Below are positions 1-8,170 of a stretch of DNA of 64,000 bases, one piece after another. The translations under genes were made by a program, and so were the position numbers. Each line of letters begins with the position of its first letter. The first letter of the stretch is position 1. The DNA is taken from positions 1 through 64,000 of the forward strand of contig NZ_PIPZ01000002.1 of NCBI RefSeq assembly GCF_003987045.1, written 5' to 3'. The notes beneath the pieces are model-generated. The model saw only the letters and a program-made list of their open reading frames with translations. It had not been told where the DNA came from and made no database searches. The stretch is from Pseudidiomarina marina. Lineage in GTDB: Bacteria; Pseudomonadota; Gammaproteobacteria; Enterobacterales; Alteromonadaceae.

Positions 1-56
1 TCGTTTTGTTTCAGAATCGCTAAGATCTGACTGTCTGTGTATCGTGATTTGCGCAT
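1..56 (-). CDS. IS3-family transposase OrfA, N-terminal fragment cut by the window edge
   Basis: Only the first 18 codons are visible, reading MRKSRYTDSQILAILKQN. This is the typical start of the helix-turn-helix OrfA of IS3-family elements, of the MKKSRFTESQIV type. OrfA binds the element ends, and with OrfB (normally joined by ribosomal frameshifting) forms the transposase. A purine-rich AAGGAG lies just upstream of the ATG. The terminal inverted repeat at 105-127 supports the call. Confidence 0.75.
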   Translation of the reverse strand, partial: MRKSRYTDSQILAILKQN

Positions 57-127
57 AGAAAACTCCTTCGTTTTAGTTTAACGGAATTTTCTACTTATAA
101 CTGCTCCGATTTTTCGGGGGGATTACA
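1..127 (-). mobile_element. Right-hand end of an IS3-type insertion sequence (partial)
   Basis: The end of the element is the terminal sequence TGTAATCCCCCCG, read on the minus strand from position 127. Such TGT...CCCCC ends are usual in IS3-family elements. A transposase OrfA start follows 70 nt inside. The rest of the element, including the other inverted repeat and any target duplication, lies outside the window. It is inserted downstream of the ops element at 240-251, between that element and whatever operon it served. Confidence 0.75.
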
Positions 128-472
128 ATTTGTTGTTGTCCCTAAAAGAATTTGAATGTTGTGAAAAGGATAGCAGGCTGTAGGAAATTAGCAAAACAAA
201 TTGTGCGATATTTATGCAGTGTTTTGCACGAAATTCAGACACGCTACCGCCCTTGGGTTACAGCTCCCACTTTGCTCCCTGCTCAAAAGCTCTTCGTTAT
301 TGTGTTATTTAGCGCTTTGAATTGTTGTATTTTTATTAGCGATATTGGAGCATTTTAATTAAATTTTTACAACTGGAAAATTAAATTAAATTTCTGTGAA
401 TGGCTTATGCGGTGCGGGCTTCGGGGGTGGGGAGTCGTTTAAAATGTAAGCGTTAAATGATTAAAAATAACG
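128..472. other. Non-coding leader between rfaH and the insertion sequence
   Basis: This 345-nt stretch has no convincing gene; a 68-codon plus-strand reading frame at 152-358 lies antisense to the ops element and has no recognisable features. On the minus strand the region looks like the promoter-distal leader of a polysaccharide operon: an AT-rich stretch at about 340-400 that could hold a promoter (TTTCCA, 16 nt, TAAAAT is one option, weak), followed by the JUMPstart/ops sequence. The downstream operon is presumably beyond the insertion sequence, outside the window. Confidence 0.5.
240..279 (-). promoter_or_regulatory. ops: JUMPstart sequence with exact ops element (RfaH recruitment site)
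   Basis: On the minus strand positions 251-240 read GGCGGTAGCGTG, identical to the enterobacterial ops core. It is preceded by AGCTGTAACCCAAG, which matches the 5' part of the JUMPstart consensus. RfaH binds ops in the non-template DNA of a paused elongation complex and suppresses termination in long surface-polysaccharide operons. Here rfaH is the gene immediately upstream on the same strand, so factor and target are adjacent. The insertion sequence ending at 127 separates the site from its original downstream genes. Confidence 0.88.
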
Positions 473-474
473 CT
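449..474 (-). terminator. Possible weak terminator after rfaH
   Basis: A 7-bp stem (AGCGTTA/TAACGCT) with a loop of about 12 nt overlaps the rfaH stop codon. The downstream tract on the minus strand (TACATTTTAAA) is only modestly T-rich. It could end the rfaH transcript before the ops leader, but the stem is short and AT-rich. Confidence 0.3.
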
Positions 475-973
475 AAACCTTCTTCACTTCAGTGTACGAA
501 AACGATGCTTGTACGTCTTTCTGAAGCCAATCAAGTAGAACGATACAACGAGAATCACCATCTAAATCAATGATCTTCGCGATAAATCCGGCAAACGGGC
601 CACTTGCAATTTCAACTTGATCACCAACTTGCGGCGATGACTGATGTTCCGCTGTCGCCTGCGTGATCGGGTCGTGTTCAAGCGTCTTTAACTCATCAAT
701 TAGTGCGTCAGGAATTGTCGCAGGCTTGTCACCAAACATTAACAACTTCTGTACGCCAAACGTGCTACGAATTTTATGGAAGCGTCCAGCAAAATCGTCT
801 AACTGCGCAAAGATATAGCCAGGAAACAACGCCTCGGTCACCGGCACACGCTTGCCGCGACGCACTTTGCCGACAGTAATTTGCGGCAAATAGGTCGCAA
901 TATCCTGATTCTGGAGATTCACCAACGCGCGTTGTTCTTGCCGCGGTTTGGTGCGGATTACGTACCATTTCAT
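473..973 (-). CDS. rfaH: Transcription antitermination protein RfaH
   Basis: This 166-residue protein is a NusG paralogue that joins RNA polymerase at ops sites and promotes elongation through polysaccharide, LPS or conjugation operons. It has an N-terminal NGN domain (about residues 1-100) that starts MKWYVIRTKPRQE and contains the family signature FPGYIFAQ. A short acidic linker leads to a C-terminal KOW domain (about 115-166). The length matches E. coli RfaH (162). The gene follows the polysaccharide operon by about 200 nt and precedes an exact ops element, which separates it from general NusG. It probably has its own promoter in the 974-1172 gap. Confidence 0.93.
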   Translation of the reverse strand: MKWYVIRTKPRQEQRALVNLQNQDIATYLPQITVGKVRRGKRVPVTEALFPGYIFAQLDDFAGRFHKIRSTFGVQKLLMFGDKPATIPDALIDELKTLEHDPITQATAEHQSSPQVGDQVEIASGPFAGFIAKIIDLDGDSRCIVLLDWLQKDVQASFSYTEVKKV

Positions 974-1172
974 ATTGGATGCAACCTATTGTCTAGTTCG
1001 CAGGGCTTACGTTAACTCTACAAAAAAAGCAAATACCAAAATAATCGTTGTTTTAAATGTTAGAACTCAGCAGCACGTTATTCCCACCGAGCTCTATCTT
1101 TTTGTTTTTATTACTAAACGACAGTCTCACGGCACTTGAATTTAGCTCCGTCAATCAATTTGATACGCGAAG

Positions 1173-1589
1173 TTATTTATTTCTCAGCGACTCAAGCGTT
1201 TGATTGATTAATGTACTGGACGTTCCTTGACTGTATGGGAAATATATAACCTGACACCCCACTTCGGCGAGCTCAGTTTCGTATTCACGCCATTTATCGG
1301 TGTTGTACCAATCGTCCCCAACAAAAATAAAATTTGCTTTATATTTCTTTGCCGCTCCAACTTTGTCCATATTATACTGCGGTACAACCACATCGGTATA
1401 CTGACAAGCTCGAACAACCTCGATTCTCTCGTGAAACGGAATTACAGATCGCTTTCCCTTATATTGGACGAGCTCATCCACAGTAACTCCAACAATTAGC
1501 TTGTCGCACATCGCCTTGGCGTTGCGCAGAACGTTGACGTGACCAATATGAAAAAGATCAAATACTCCAGTGGTATAGCCAATTATCAT
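1173..1589 (-). CDS. Glycerol-3-phosphate cytidylyltransferase-like protein (TagD/GCT family)
   Basis: The 138-residue protein belongs to the cytidylyltransferase superfamily. It has the nucleotide-binding HIGH motif at residues 14-17, GDDW at 91-94 and the C-terminal substrate loop QGTSST at 121-126, matching TagD-type glycerol-3-phosphate cytidylyltransferases in layout and length. The expected reaction is CTP plus glycerol 3-phosphate to CDP-glycerol. It overlaps the upstream amidotransferase gene by 4 nt and lies two genes from a CDP-glycerol glycerophosphotransferase-like gene, so a glycerol-phosphate decoration of the polysaccharide is likely. Related enzymes act on other phosphates (ethanolamine, FAD synthesis), so the exact substrate is inferred. 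Confidence 0.8.
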   Translation of the reverse strand: MIIGYTTGVFDLFHIGHVNVLRNAKAMCDKLIVGVTVDELVQYKGKRSVIPFHERIEVVRACQYTDVVVPQYNMDKVGAAKKYKANFIFVGDDWYNTDKWREYETELAEVGCQVIYFPYSQGTSSTLINQTLESLRNK

Positions 1590-3112
1590 TTATTTAATAT
1601 CTCCAAATTTTTCGAAAACCAGATGTCATAAGATGTTTGATCAGATATCTCAGGAAAAACCTTTGTTAAATCAACTGGAAAGCCAACTTTATCCATATAT
1701 GCGAAGTTCTCCGTAGTTAAATCAGCTAGTAATCTGCGGAGAGGAATTTTACCAAGTTTGTTCCCGATTAAAGTCTTCGCTGCTAACTTTTTCGCTAAAT
1801 TAAAAGTATGACGATTCGCTAAAGGTTCTCGCCCTTCTACTCCCGCCGCCATCATTGCAAAATCCAGTCGTCTAAATAGAACCGGCATGTGATACTTAAC
1901 GAAGAACCAGCGAACCTTTTCAAAGGGCTCAAGGTCAATACTTAAAAAAATACTCTCAAACTTTTTGTATACACTAGAGTACTTGGCGGGTTTTTCATAG
2001 CAGTATAAGTCTATGAAAAGATCTATGTCGAATGCGTTCAGATTCGAAAAAGCTTTAAAGATTCTATCGTAACCAGCAAAGAACTCATCGGCTCCTTCTC
2101 CTGACAAGAGTACCTTGACGCCGTCAGCTTTAGCCTTTTTCGCAAGCTGAAATAGTAAAACTTCATTGGGAACAGATAGCGGTTCCCCTCTTAATTTAAG
2201 TAGAAAGTCTAAATCAGATGCATACTGAGAATGCTCTGCCTTTATTAAGTTAAGCTTCGCCGGACCATTCTTCCTTAAATATTCAAAGTCTGGATCACCT
2301 TCAAAACCGATCGAATATAACTTATCAAAATCTGCTAAATTATAAATTAAATTACTATCGACTCCCATACTCAGGCACAAGCCCACTGGAACATCTGCGA
2401 CCAGCCGCGACTCTATTGCTGTTTTTAAAACACAATGAAGATCAGACTGGTCACATTCTCGAGACTTTTCAAATTCAAGTTCGTCTTTTAAATTAAAGTA
2501 CTCTCCGTTAATCAAACAACATCCTGGCGCTAAAGACTCTACGCCATCAAAATAACTACTTGAAAAAATGGGACTCCTAGCCGCCCTATACTCTTCTATA
2601 GCTTCATTATTAACTGGTAAATTGAAAATAAGAGCAAGAGGTTTAGGTTCTGAAGATATCGTTAAAGCTCCTGAGAGATCACGATGATAATACAATGGCT
2701 TTACACCAAATTGATCTCTCACTAACCATTTTAAAGTACCGGTTACATCAACATATGCAAAGGAGAAAAACCCATCTAATTCAGACAACTCAAGACGTTC
2801 ATCGACAATTAATCGACTTAGTAGCGCTGTATCACTATAGAAATCCTCATCATAATATCTTTCTGCTAACTCACTGTAATTCAAAATTTCACCATTAAAT
2901 AAAAGCACTCCGCCGCTCTCATCGAAGAATGGTTGATTTGAATTATCGTTCTCAGGATCGATTATGGATAATCTAGCGTGGTATAACTTCCAGCCTTTAA
3001 AGTCAATAATTCCAGATTGATAATCCGGGCCACGAAAATCAATATATTTCCTAATTCTATTTATGGCTGCATTATCTACAAGAGTTGAGTTGGTTAAAAA
3101 ATACCCACACAT
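1586..3112 (-). CDS. Asparagine synthase-like glutamine amidotransferase of the polysaccharide cluster
   Basis: This 508-residue protein has an N-terminal class II glutamine amidotransferase domain. The catalytic cysteine follows the initiator Met (MCGYF), with HARLSI near residue 45 and FNGE at 72-75. A C-terminal synthetase domain carries a PP-loop variant SMGVDS at 248-253, where the family usually has SGGxDS. It is shorter than E. coli AsnB (554). Such proteins in O-antigen and capsule clusters amidate sugar acids. Here the acceptor could be a uronate (ugd is nearby) or a glycerate unit, but that is a guess. The gene sits between the glycerophosphotransferase-like gene and the TagD-like gene and overlaps the latter by 4 nt. 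Confidence 0.78.
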   Translation of the reverse strand: MCGYFLTNSTLVDNAAINRIRKYIDFRGPDYQSGIIDFKGWKLYHARLSIIDPENDNSNQPFFDESGGVLLFNGEILNYSELAERYYDEDFYSDTALLSRLIVDERLELSELDGFFSFAYVDVTGTLKWLVRDQFGVKPLYYHRDLSGALTISSEPKPLALIFNLPVNNEAIEEYRAARSPIFSSSYFDGVESLAPGCCLINGEYFNLKDELEFEKSRECDQSDLHCVLKTAIESRLVADVPVGLCLSMGVDSNLIYNLADFDKLYSIGFEGDPDFEYLRKNGPAKLNLIKAEHSQYASDLDFLLKLRGEPLSVPNEVLLFQLAKKAKADGVKVLLSGEGADEFFAGYDRIFKAFSNLNAFDIDLFIDLYCYEKPAKYSSVYKKFESIFLSIDLEPFEKVRWFFVKYHMPVLFRRLDFAMMAAGVEGREPLANRHTFNLAKKLAAKTLIGNKLGKIPLRRLLADLTTENFAYMDKVGFPVDLTKVFPEISDQTSYDIWFSKNLEILNK

Positions 3113-3171
3113 TAGATTCCCTTTCTATCGCTAATATAATCACTAAATGGAAATTAATATTTCCAACCGAT

Positions 3172-4467
3172 TTATTTAATCCTACATTCAGATTTAATGA
3201 TATTGATTATTTTTTCACTAGGCATTTCATTTACAAAATATGGATTCACATGATTAATATAGAACTTGTCATCGTGCATCAAATCACCTGCGAGCAATGA
3301 TTCTATAAATTTAATAATATCGTTGATATCGTATCCCTTCTTACACGAACGTAACGCCGATATTCCAAAGGGATTGAGAAACTGCTCGACATTCGCGTTA
3401 CACAAATATAGTACTGGCTTCTTTACATAATGATATTCGGCCAAAAATGAGCCTGAATCATGTATCATTCCATCTGACCACCTGAATAAATCTTCATAGT
3501 CTCCATCCTCTAGCTGAGTATTTTTTTCTTCTTCCCAAAATTTATAATAATCATCTGTTTTTTTTCTGCCCCATCCTGGCAAATTATATAGTTTCGACTT
3601 CAGAATGGGGTGTGGCTTAAATGCGAATTGAACTTTGTCCTCATAAGACTTAACGATGTTCATGAAATGCTCTGCATAGTGAAGAAAAGTCGACAACATT
3701 AAATCTCCCCCATCAATAGTATGATGAGGAGCCCAAATAATTTTGAGCTTCGATTTCTCTTGCTCTTTCCATGGATTATTTCCCAACTTTAAGAAAAACC
3801 CTTCGCCAGCCGGATAACCTGTTACAACAACATTACTTGCTTTTGCTTGTGAGTATTCTCTAAATATTTCTAAATCCTCGTGATGTGGAGCAAATATTTT
3901 CCACATTGCATTATGAAAAAATTGGTTATATTGAGTCTGGTAATTATTGTACCTAGAGATATCATGAGAATATGGAACGTAGCAAGTTAAGTAATTAAAG
4001 TAAGCAGACTCGTAATACTCCCTCCTAGTTAAATTATGGGGATTTGTAAAGAAGACAATGTCGGTATTTAAATCCTCTAAACTCAACCAATTACCTTCTT
4101 TATAATTGTAGCTAGATACCACCGGATATCCTTTTGAACTAAAAAAAGAAAATGCGTCTTCCATTGATTCAAACGCATTCTCTGTGCCATAAGATACATA
4201 AGGACAAATCAATATGATTGGTTCAAAAAAATCATCTTTGAGCATTCTTTTGAAAATAGAATCAACTTTCCAAACGCTTTTATGTATGACAATGAAAACT
4301 ACCGTAATACTTTCCTTATTTTTTAGCTTCGTAAGGAGCTGAAAATGCTTAGCTCGCATCTTTAATGCAAGGTTTCGCTTTCGCCAATTGTTAATTGTCG
4401 TTGTTTTCAATCGAACTAGGCCTTCCTTAATTGACGCCGGCACAATTCGTTTTAAAATTGTAATCAT
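3172..4467 (-). CDS. CDP-glycerol:polysaccharide glycerophosphotransferase-like protein
   Basis: The 431-residue protein resembles the TagF/TagB (Glyphos_transf) family. It has WAPHH at residues 245-249, FKPHP at 283-287 and HDSGSFLAEY at 336-345; the last corresponds to the conserved D-S-S/G segment that binds the activated donor. The N-terminal 80 residues are basic and partly hydrophobic. It probably transfers a glycerophosphoryl group from CDP-glycerol, made by the TagD-like protein, onto the repeat unit. Its ATG directly abuts the stop of the upstream transferase. A broken paralogue of its N-terminus lies at 7821-8168. Transfer of another CDP-activated alcohol cannot be excluded. Confidence 0.75.
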   Translation of the reverse strand: MITILKRIVPASIKEGLVRLKTTTINNWRKRNLALKMRAKHFQLLTKLKNKESITVVFIVIHKSVWKVDSIFKRMLKDDFFEPIILICPYVSYGTENAFESMEDAFSFFSSKGYPVVSSYNYKEGNWLSLEDLNTDIVFFTNPHNLTRREYYESAYFNYLTCYVPYSHDISRYNNYQTQYNQFFHNAMWKIFAPHHEDLEIFREYSQAKASNVVVTGYPAGEGFFLKLGNNPWKEQEKSKLKIIWAPHHTIDGGDLMLSTFLHYAEHFMNIVKSYEDKVQFAFKPHPILKSKLYNLPGWGRKKTDDYYKFWEEEKNTQLEDGDYEDLFRWSDGMIHDSGSFLAEYHYVKKPVLYLCNANVEQFLNPFGISALRSCKKGYDINDIIKFIESLLAGDLMHDDKFYINHVNPYFVNEMPSEKIINIIKSECRIK

Positions 4468-5454
4468 CTATCTACTTACCCTATTTCTATTGTTCCGTAA
4501 TTCCAGAGTTAACCTAGCGAGCTGAGGTAAATACCAAAATAATCGCTGCTTTAAGCGCCAGTGCATAACAGTCTCTGACAATCCGCTATCCTTCACCGAT
4601 GAAACCCACCGTATGCTTTCATTGTGTGATGGTAATTTCAAGGCGCTTGTAAACGCTTGCCACAAACAGTCTGCAGTTAATAGCTCAATCGTTTTGCGAC
4701 GCGTTCTATCGTTCGAGTTTTGAAGCTCTCTGAAAATCGCTTTGCTAGATTCTAGATAGCCGTTTACGTTTTTATCCGAGATAGTTGTACTCATGATAGA
4801 GCCAGGTCTAACTCTTCGACAGTAAAGTTGTTCATTCAAGCTAACGACTCGTCGCGAAGCTAAAGTGATGAGGGCGGTAAAGTGATTATCTTCATGAATT
4901 ATGCCCGGGATAAAGCGCAATTCCGGTGCACTTGTTCGATTAAATACATAGAGGCACGCTGACTTTATATATCCAACATGTTGGCTCAGTGCTTGCGATA
5001 AAAATTCGACACCTGAGATGTTCTTCGCAAACAGGCTCGAATGACGACAATACATGTCGTCAAGTCGTTGGATTTCTCTTGCGTCGACTCCCTCGCCAAA
5101 GCTCGCAGCACTGAACAATACCAAGTCAGAGTTGTGTTTTTGAATAGCTGACTTCAGTACTTCAATGCTATCTGTTCTGAGAAAGTCATCCGAGTCTAAG
5201 AACATCACATAATCATTGCTTACATGAGCAAGCCCGGTGTTTCTTGCAACCGATAACCCACCATTTGTCTGATCAATAAACTTATATTGCTTTAATGCAG
5301 CAGCGCTAATTTTTGCACGATCGAGCGATAAATCAGTAGAGCCATCATTGACAAAAATCACTTCGAAATCTGGATCGGTTTGAGATACCAGTGACGCTAT
5401 ACATTCTTCGATATAGTCTTCAACGTTGTATATAGGAACTATAACTGAAATCAT
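4468..5454 (-). CDS. Family 2 glycosyltransferase
   Basis: This 328-residue protein has a GT-A fold. The N-terminus is MISVIVPIYNVEDYIEECI, the first aspartate region is VNDGSTD (about residues 35-41), and the metal-binding DXD-type motif is DSDD (about 87-90). The C-terminal third is variable and probably holds the acceptor-binding part. Proteins of this type add one sugar of the repeat unit to a lipid-linked intermediate on the cytoplasmic face. The donor sugar cannot be read from sequence. The start overlaps the preceding transferase gene by 4 nt, indicating translational coupling. Confidence 0.85.
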   Translation of the reverse strand: MISVIVPIYNVEDYIEECIASLVSQTDPDFEVIFVNDGSTDLSLDRAKISAAALKQYKFIDQTNGGLSVARNTGLAHVSNDYVMFLDSDDFLRTDSIEVLKSAIQKHNSDLVLFSAASFGEGVDAREIQRLDDMYCRHSSLFAKNISGVEFLSQALSQHVGYIKSACLYVFNRTSAPELRFIPGIIHEDNHFTALITLASRRVVSLNEQLYCRRVRPGSIMSTTISDKNVNGYLESSKAIFRELQNSNDRTRRKTIELLTADCLWQAFTSALKLPSHNESIRWVSSVKDSGLSETVMHWRLKQRLFWYLPQLARLTLELRNNRNRVSR

Positions 5455-6368
5455 TTAGATAACTTCTTTTGTGATTTTCTGTCTGAAAACAAGATCGACT
5501 TCAAAATACTGAACGTTTTTTTCTTCGTCAGCACCAACGGATACAGTTTGATGGCCTCTGCAAATAAGCGATATGCCTTTGCTGAATCAATGTCACAAAC
5601 TTCTTTTGCACTGGTTAAATAAGCCCATGCTTTAGCTGCTTTTTGTAGCTTGCCTAATTCAAATCTTTCAAGCACATCTAGCCGGCCTTTATGCATCACA
5701 TCGATTCTTGCCGATGTATTGCTGGCGTGCCGTCGATACCCGGCTAAAACTTCATTCAATCGATGTACTTGCATACCCTGATTGGTGAGCGCCAGCCACA
5801 TATACCAATCTTCTATTTTGAGATCTTCAGGATACCCACCCTGCTCTTTCAAAATATTCGTTCGGATGAGTTGTGATACAGCCGGCAGATAGTGCTTATG
5901 CAACGCGACCTCTTCGAATGAATAAGTCTTTGCTTCAGGGCTATAAGTTCGAGTTACTTTTCCGTTGTCATCAACCACATCAACATTCGAAAAAACAGCC
6001 GCCACACTTGGTTGCCGTTCAAGGTACTCAACTTGAGCTGAAATTTTCTCATTGTAGATAAAATCGTCTGAGGCTAAACAGGCAAAGTAATCACCTTGCG
6101 CCCACTCGATAGCTTCGTTTAACGACGCACATAACCCTTTATTTTGATTCTTGCGGTATTCAAAACGCGTCAATTTCTGGCGACAATCATCAAGTAACTT
6201 TTCAATTTCAAGTCGAGATCCATCTGTTGAGCCATCGTCGATAATAATTAGTTCAATGTTTGCGTAGGTTTGCGAGATGATGCTCTGAATGGCTTGCGCT
6301 ACAAAACTTTCGTGGTTGTAGCAGCTAATCGCGTATGTGACTAATGGGAGTGCTTTGTTGGTGTTCAT
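5451..6368 (-). CDS. Family 2 glycosyltransferase
   Basis: This 305-residue GT-A protein has the nucleotide-sugar fold starting VTYAISCYNHESFV, the motif IDDGSTDGS near residue 42 and the DXD-type ASDDF near residue 100. It is closest in style to the transferases that begin with an SCYNHE motif in O-antigen clusters. It lies 4 nt downstream of the flippase gene and overlaps the next transferase by 4 nt. The linkage formed is unknown. Confidence 0.85.
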   Translation of the reverse strand: MNTNKALPLVTYAISCYNHESFVAQAIQSIISQTYANIELIIIDDGSTDGSRLEIEKLLDDCRQKLTRFEYRKNQNKGLCASLNEAIEWAQGDYFACLASDDFIYNEKISAQVEYLERQPSVAAVFSNVDVVDDNGKVTRTYSPEAKTYSFEEVALHKHYLPAVSQLIRTNILKEQGGYPEDLKIEDWYMWLALTNQGMQVHRLNEVLAGYRRHASNTSARIDVMHKGRLDVLERFELGKLQKAAKAWAYLTSAKEVCDIDSAKAYRLFAEAIKLYPLVLTKKKTFSILKSILFSDRKSQKKLSK

Positions 6369-6372
6369 TGCA

Positions 6373-7824
6373 TTAAATATCCGCTAGGGGCTTCTTGTCG
6401 TGCGCGCGTTTGAGAAGGCTCACGACTTGTTTCATGCTTGGCTCGCTCATAAAGAAACAAGAAGCAAAGTAGATGAGAGCACCTATGGTAACTTGCAGAA
6501 TTAAAGTCAACACTTCATTTTCTAATGAAATGAGAGACACCGAGCCATACATTATTGCGCCGGATAACAATATTCTCCAGGTCGCTTTAAACTGGGCAAT
6601 TGCACCAAACTTAAAAAACTTTCCTGGATAATAAGCGTTAATAAAGTAGGCAACAATCGACGTCGTTAATATTGCCATGGCCACAGCATTAACACCTAAA
6701 GGAGCTGAGATTATAACGGCAGTTAATGTCAGTGGCAGTTTCATTAAGTCGATTTTAAGATAAAGATCAGAACGTCCAATTGCGTTCAACAAGTTCATGT
6801 TTACCGCGCTAATCGGGGTGATTAATCGCGCTAAAGCGAGGAGCGTTAAAATTGGAACAATAGGCGCCCACTCTTCGGATAAAAATACATCTGTAAAACT
6901 TGGTGACACTGCTGCTAATCCCGCCATCACCGGCACTGTAACAAAAAACGTCAACTGAATCAGTTGCTTATATATGGAAATCATACGCTCTTCGTCGTCG
7001 TTTACAGATGTCATAATTGGGTACGTCACACCCTGTAGCAACGAAGTTATTAATTTAGACACCGTGTTCGTCAAATTCGTGGCCTGAGTCAGATATCCAA
7101 CTCTGGTGGAATCAAAGAATCGCCCAATTAAAACAACATATAAATTGTTGACGATAGTCGCGACTAAACCTGCAGCTAGTATTTTCGAACCAAACGAGAA
7201 TAGCGTTTTTAGCGATTGTATTGAAAAGGCTAACCGAGGCCTCCAGGCAGCAAAATATAGCAACAAAGACGTATCTAACAAGCATCTAGTTAGCGTCAAG
7301 GCAACAATTGACCAATACCCAAAGTCCATTAAAGCCATCGAGATACCAACAATAGACGCTACAATGGTCGCAAAGGTATTGGAAAACATTTGGCTTTTGA
7401 AGTTGATTTCTATTGTCAGTGTCGCTCGAGCTACAACAGAGAACGCGTTGATAACAATAGAGAGAAAGAGCACTTGTGCAGCGAATGTCAGTCTCTCGTC
7501 ACCATAGAACTGAGCAATATAGGGAGCGCTAAAAAACAGAATTAAATAAAGCACTACACTAATCGCAATATTGACGTAAAAAATGGTATTAAAATCGTCG
7601 TCTGTTGCGCGCTTACTTCTTTGTATAAGTGCTTGCGAGAATCCACTGTTTACTAAACTATCGGCAACAGCAACAAATACAGCCAGCATTCCAACTAAAC
7701 CAAATGCTTCAGGCCCAAGTACATTAGCTAAGAATAGAAGTACGCAGAAGTGGATAACATTGTTGCCAACCTTATCGAAAAAGCTCCAAAAAAATCCACT
7801 AACTGCTTTATTCTTCAAGCTCAT
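6373..7824 (-). CDS. wzx: Polysaccharide flippase (Wzx/WzxC-like)
   Basis: The 483-residue protein is almost entirely hydrophobic, with about 12-14 predicted membrane helices. Its N-terminus (LKNKAVSGFFWSFFDK...) and the segment LGPEAFGLVGML are typical of the WzxC-type branch of the MOP flippase superfamily. It would move undecaprenyl-diphosphate-linked repeat units across the inner membrane to the periplasm for Wzy polymerisation. The start overlaps the end of the upstream gene fragment by 4 nt. The low GC content is similar to the neighbouring transferases. Confidence 0.88.
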   Translation of the reverse strand: MSLKNKAVSGFFWSFFDKVGNNVIHFCVLLFLANVLGPEAFGLVGMLAVFVAVADSLVNSGFSQALIQRSKRATDDDFNTIFYVNIAISVVLYLILFFSAPYIAQFYGDERLTFAAQVLFLSIVINAFSVVARATLTIEINFKSQMFSNTFATIVASIVGISMALMDFGYWSIVALTLTRCLLDTSLLLYFAAWRPRLAFSIQSLKTLFSFGSKILAAGLVATIVNNLYVVLIGRFFDSTRVGYLTQATNLTNTVSKLITSLLQGVTYPIMTSVNDDEERMISIYKQLIQLTFFVTVPVMAGLAAVSPSFTDVFLSEEWAPIVPILTLLALARLITPISAVNMNLLNAIGRSDLYLKIDLMKLPLTLTAVIISAPLGVNAVAMAILTTSIVAYFINAYYPGKFFKFGAIAQFKATWRILLSGAIMYGSVSLISLENEVLTLILQVTIGALIYFASCFFMSEPSMKQVVSLLKRAHDKKPLADI

Positions 7825-8168
7825 AATTTACAATCTATGAAACGCCTATAAAACGCTTCCCTCATTATTTTTTGACATATGCAATTAGTAAATAATCTAA
7901 TAGCTCGTGTTTGTTCAAAATCCCGATAAGACAATAACTGCTGAAATATATTATCGACCTTCCAAACACTTCGCTGAATAACCCCAAAAACTACTTTTAT
8001 TATTTTCTTATTCTTTTTTTCATTGATGAGTAACTCGAACTCTTGCTGTATCTTCCAAATCTGTTTTCTCATTCTATGAGGCATTAGTACTCGTGAGCGA
8101 AATGCTCGCAACATATTCTTGAGAAAGTTCGGCAGATATTTTTTTATTGAATCCTTACTAATAAGCAT
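7821..8168 (-). pseudogene. Truncated paralogue of the glycerophosphotransferase-like gene
   Basis: This 115-codon frame matches the N-terminus of the 431-residue protein at 3172-4467. The shared core is VVFGVIQRSVWKVDNIF here against VVFIVIHKSVWKVDSIF there, at a comparable position (about residues 59-75). Homology stops soon after, near the DFE sequence. None of the catalytic motifs (WAPHH, FKPHP, HDSGS) is present, so it cannot be an active transferase. Just past the break another minus-strand frame reads HELLDYLLIAYVKK then stop, which looks like the end of a different protein. A deletion joining two gene remnants is the simplest reading. A short functional protein is unlikely but not excluded. 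Confidence 0.7.
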
Positions 8169-8170
8169 AA

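Noticed and set aside
152-358. 68-codon plus-strand reading frame
   Set aside because: It lies antisense to the JUMPstart/ops leader, has no ribosome-binding site and no family features.
1173-4467. Teichoic acid synthesis as in Gram-positive bacteria
   Set aside because: The surrounding genes (wzx, wzy, wzz, wecA, SLBB exporter, LPS-type enzymes) are Gram-negative; only the modification chemistry is shared.
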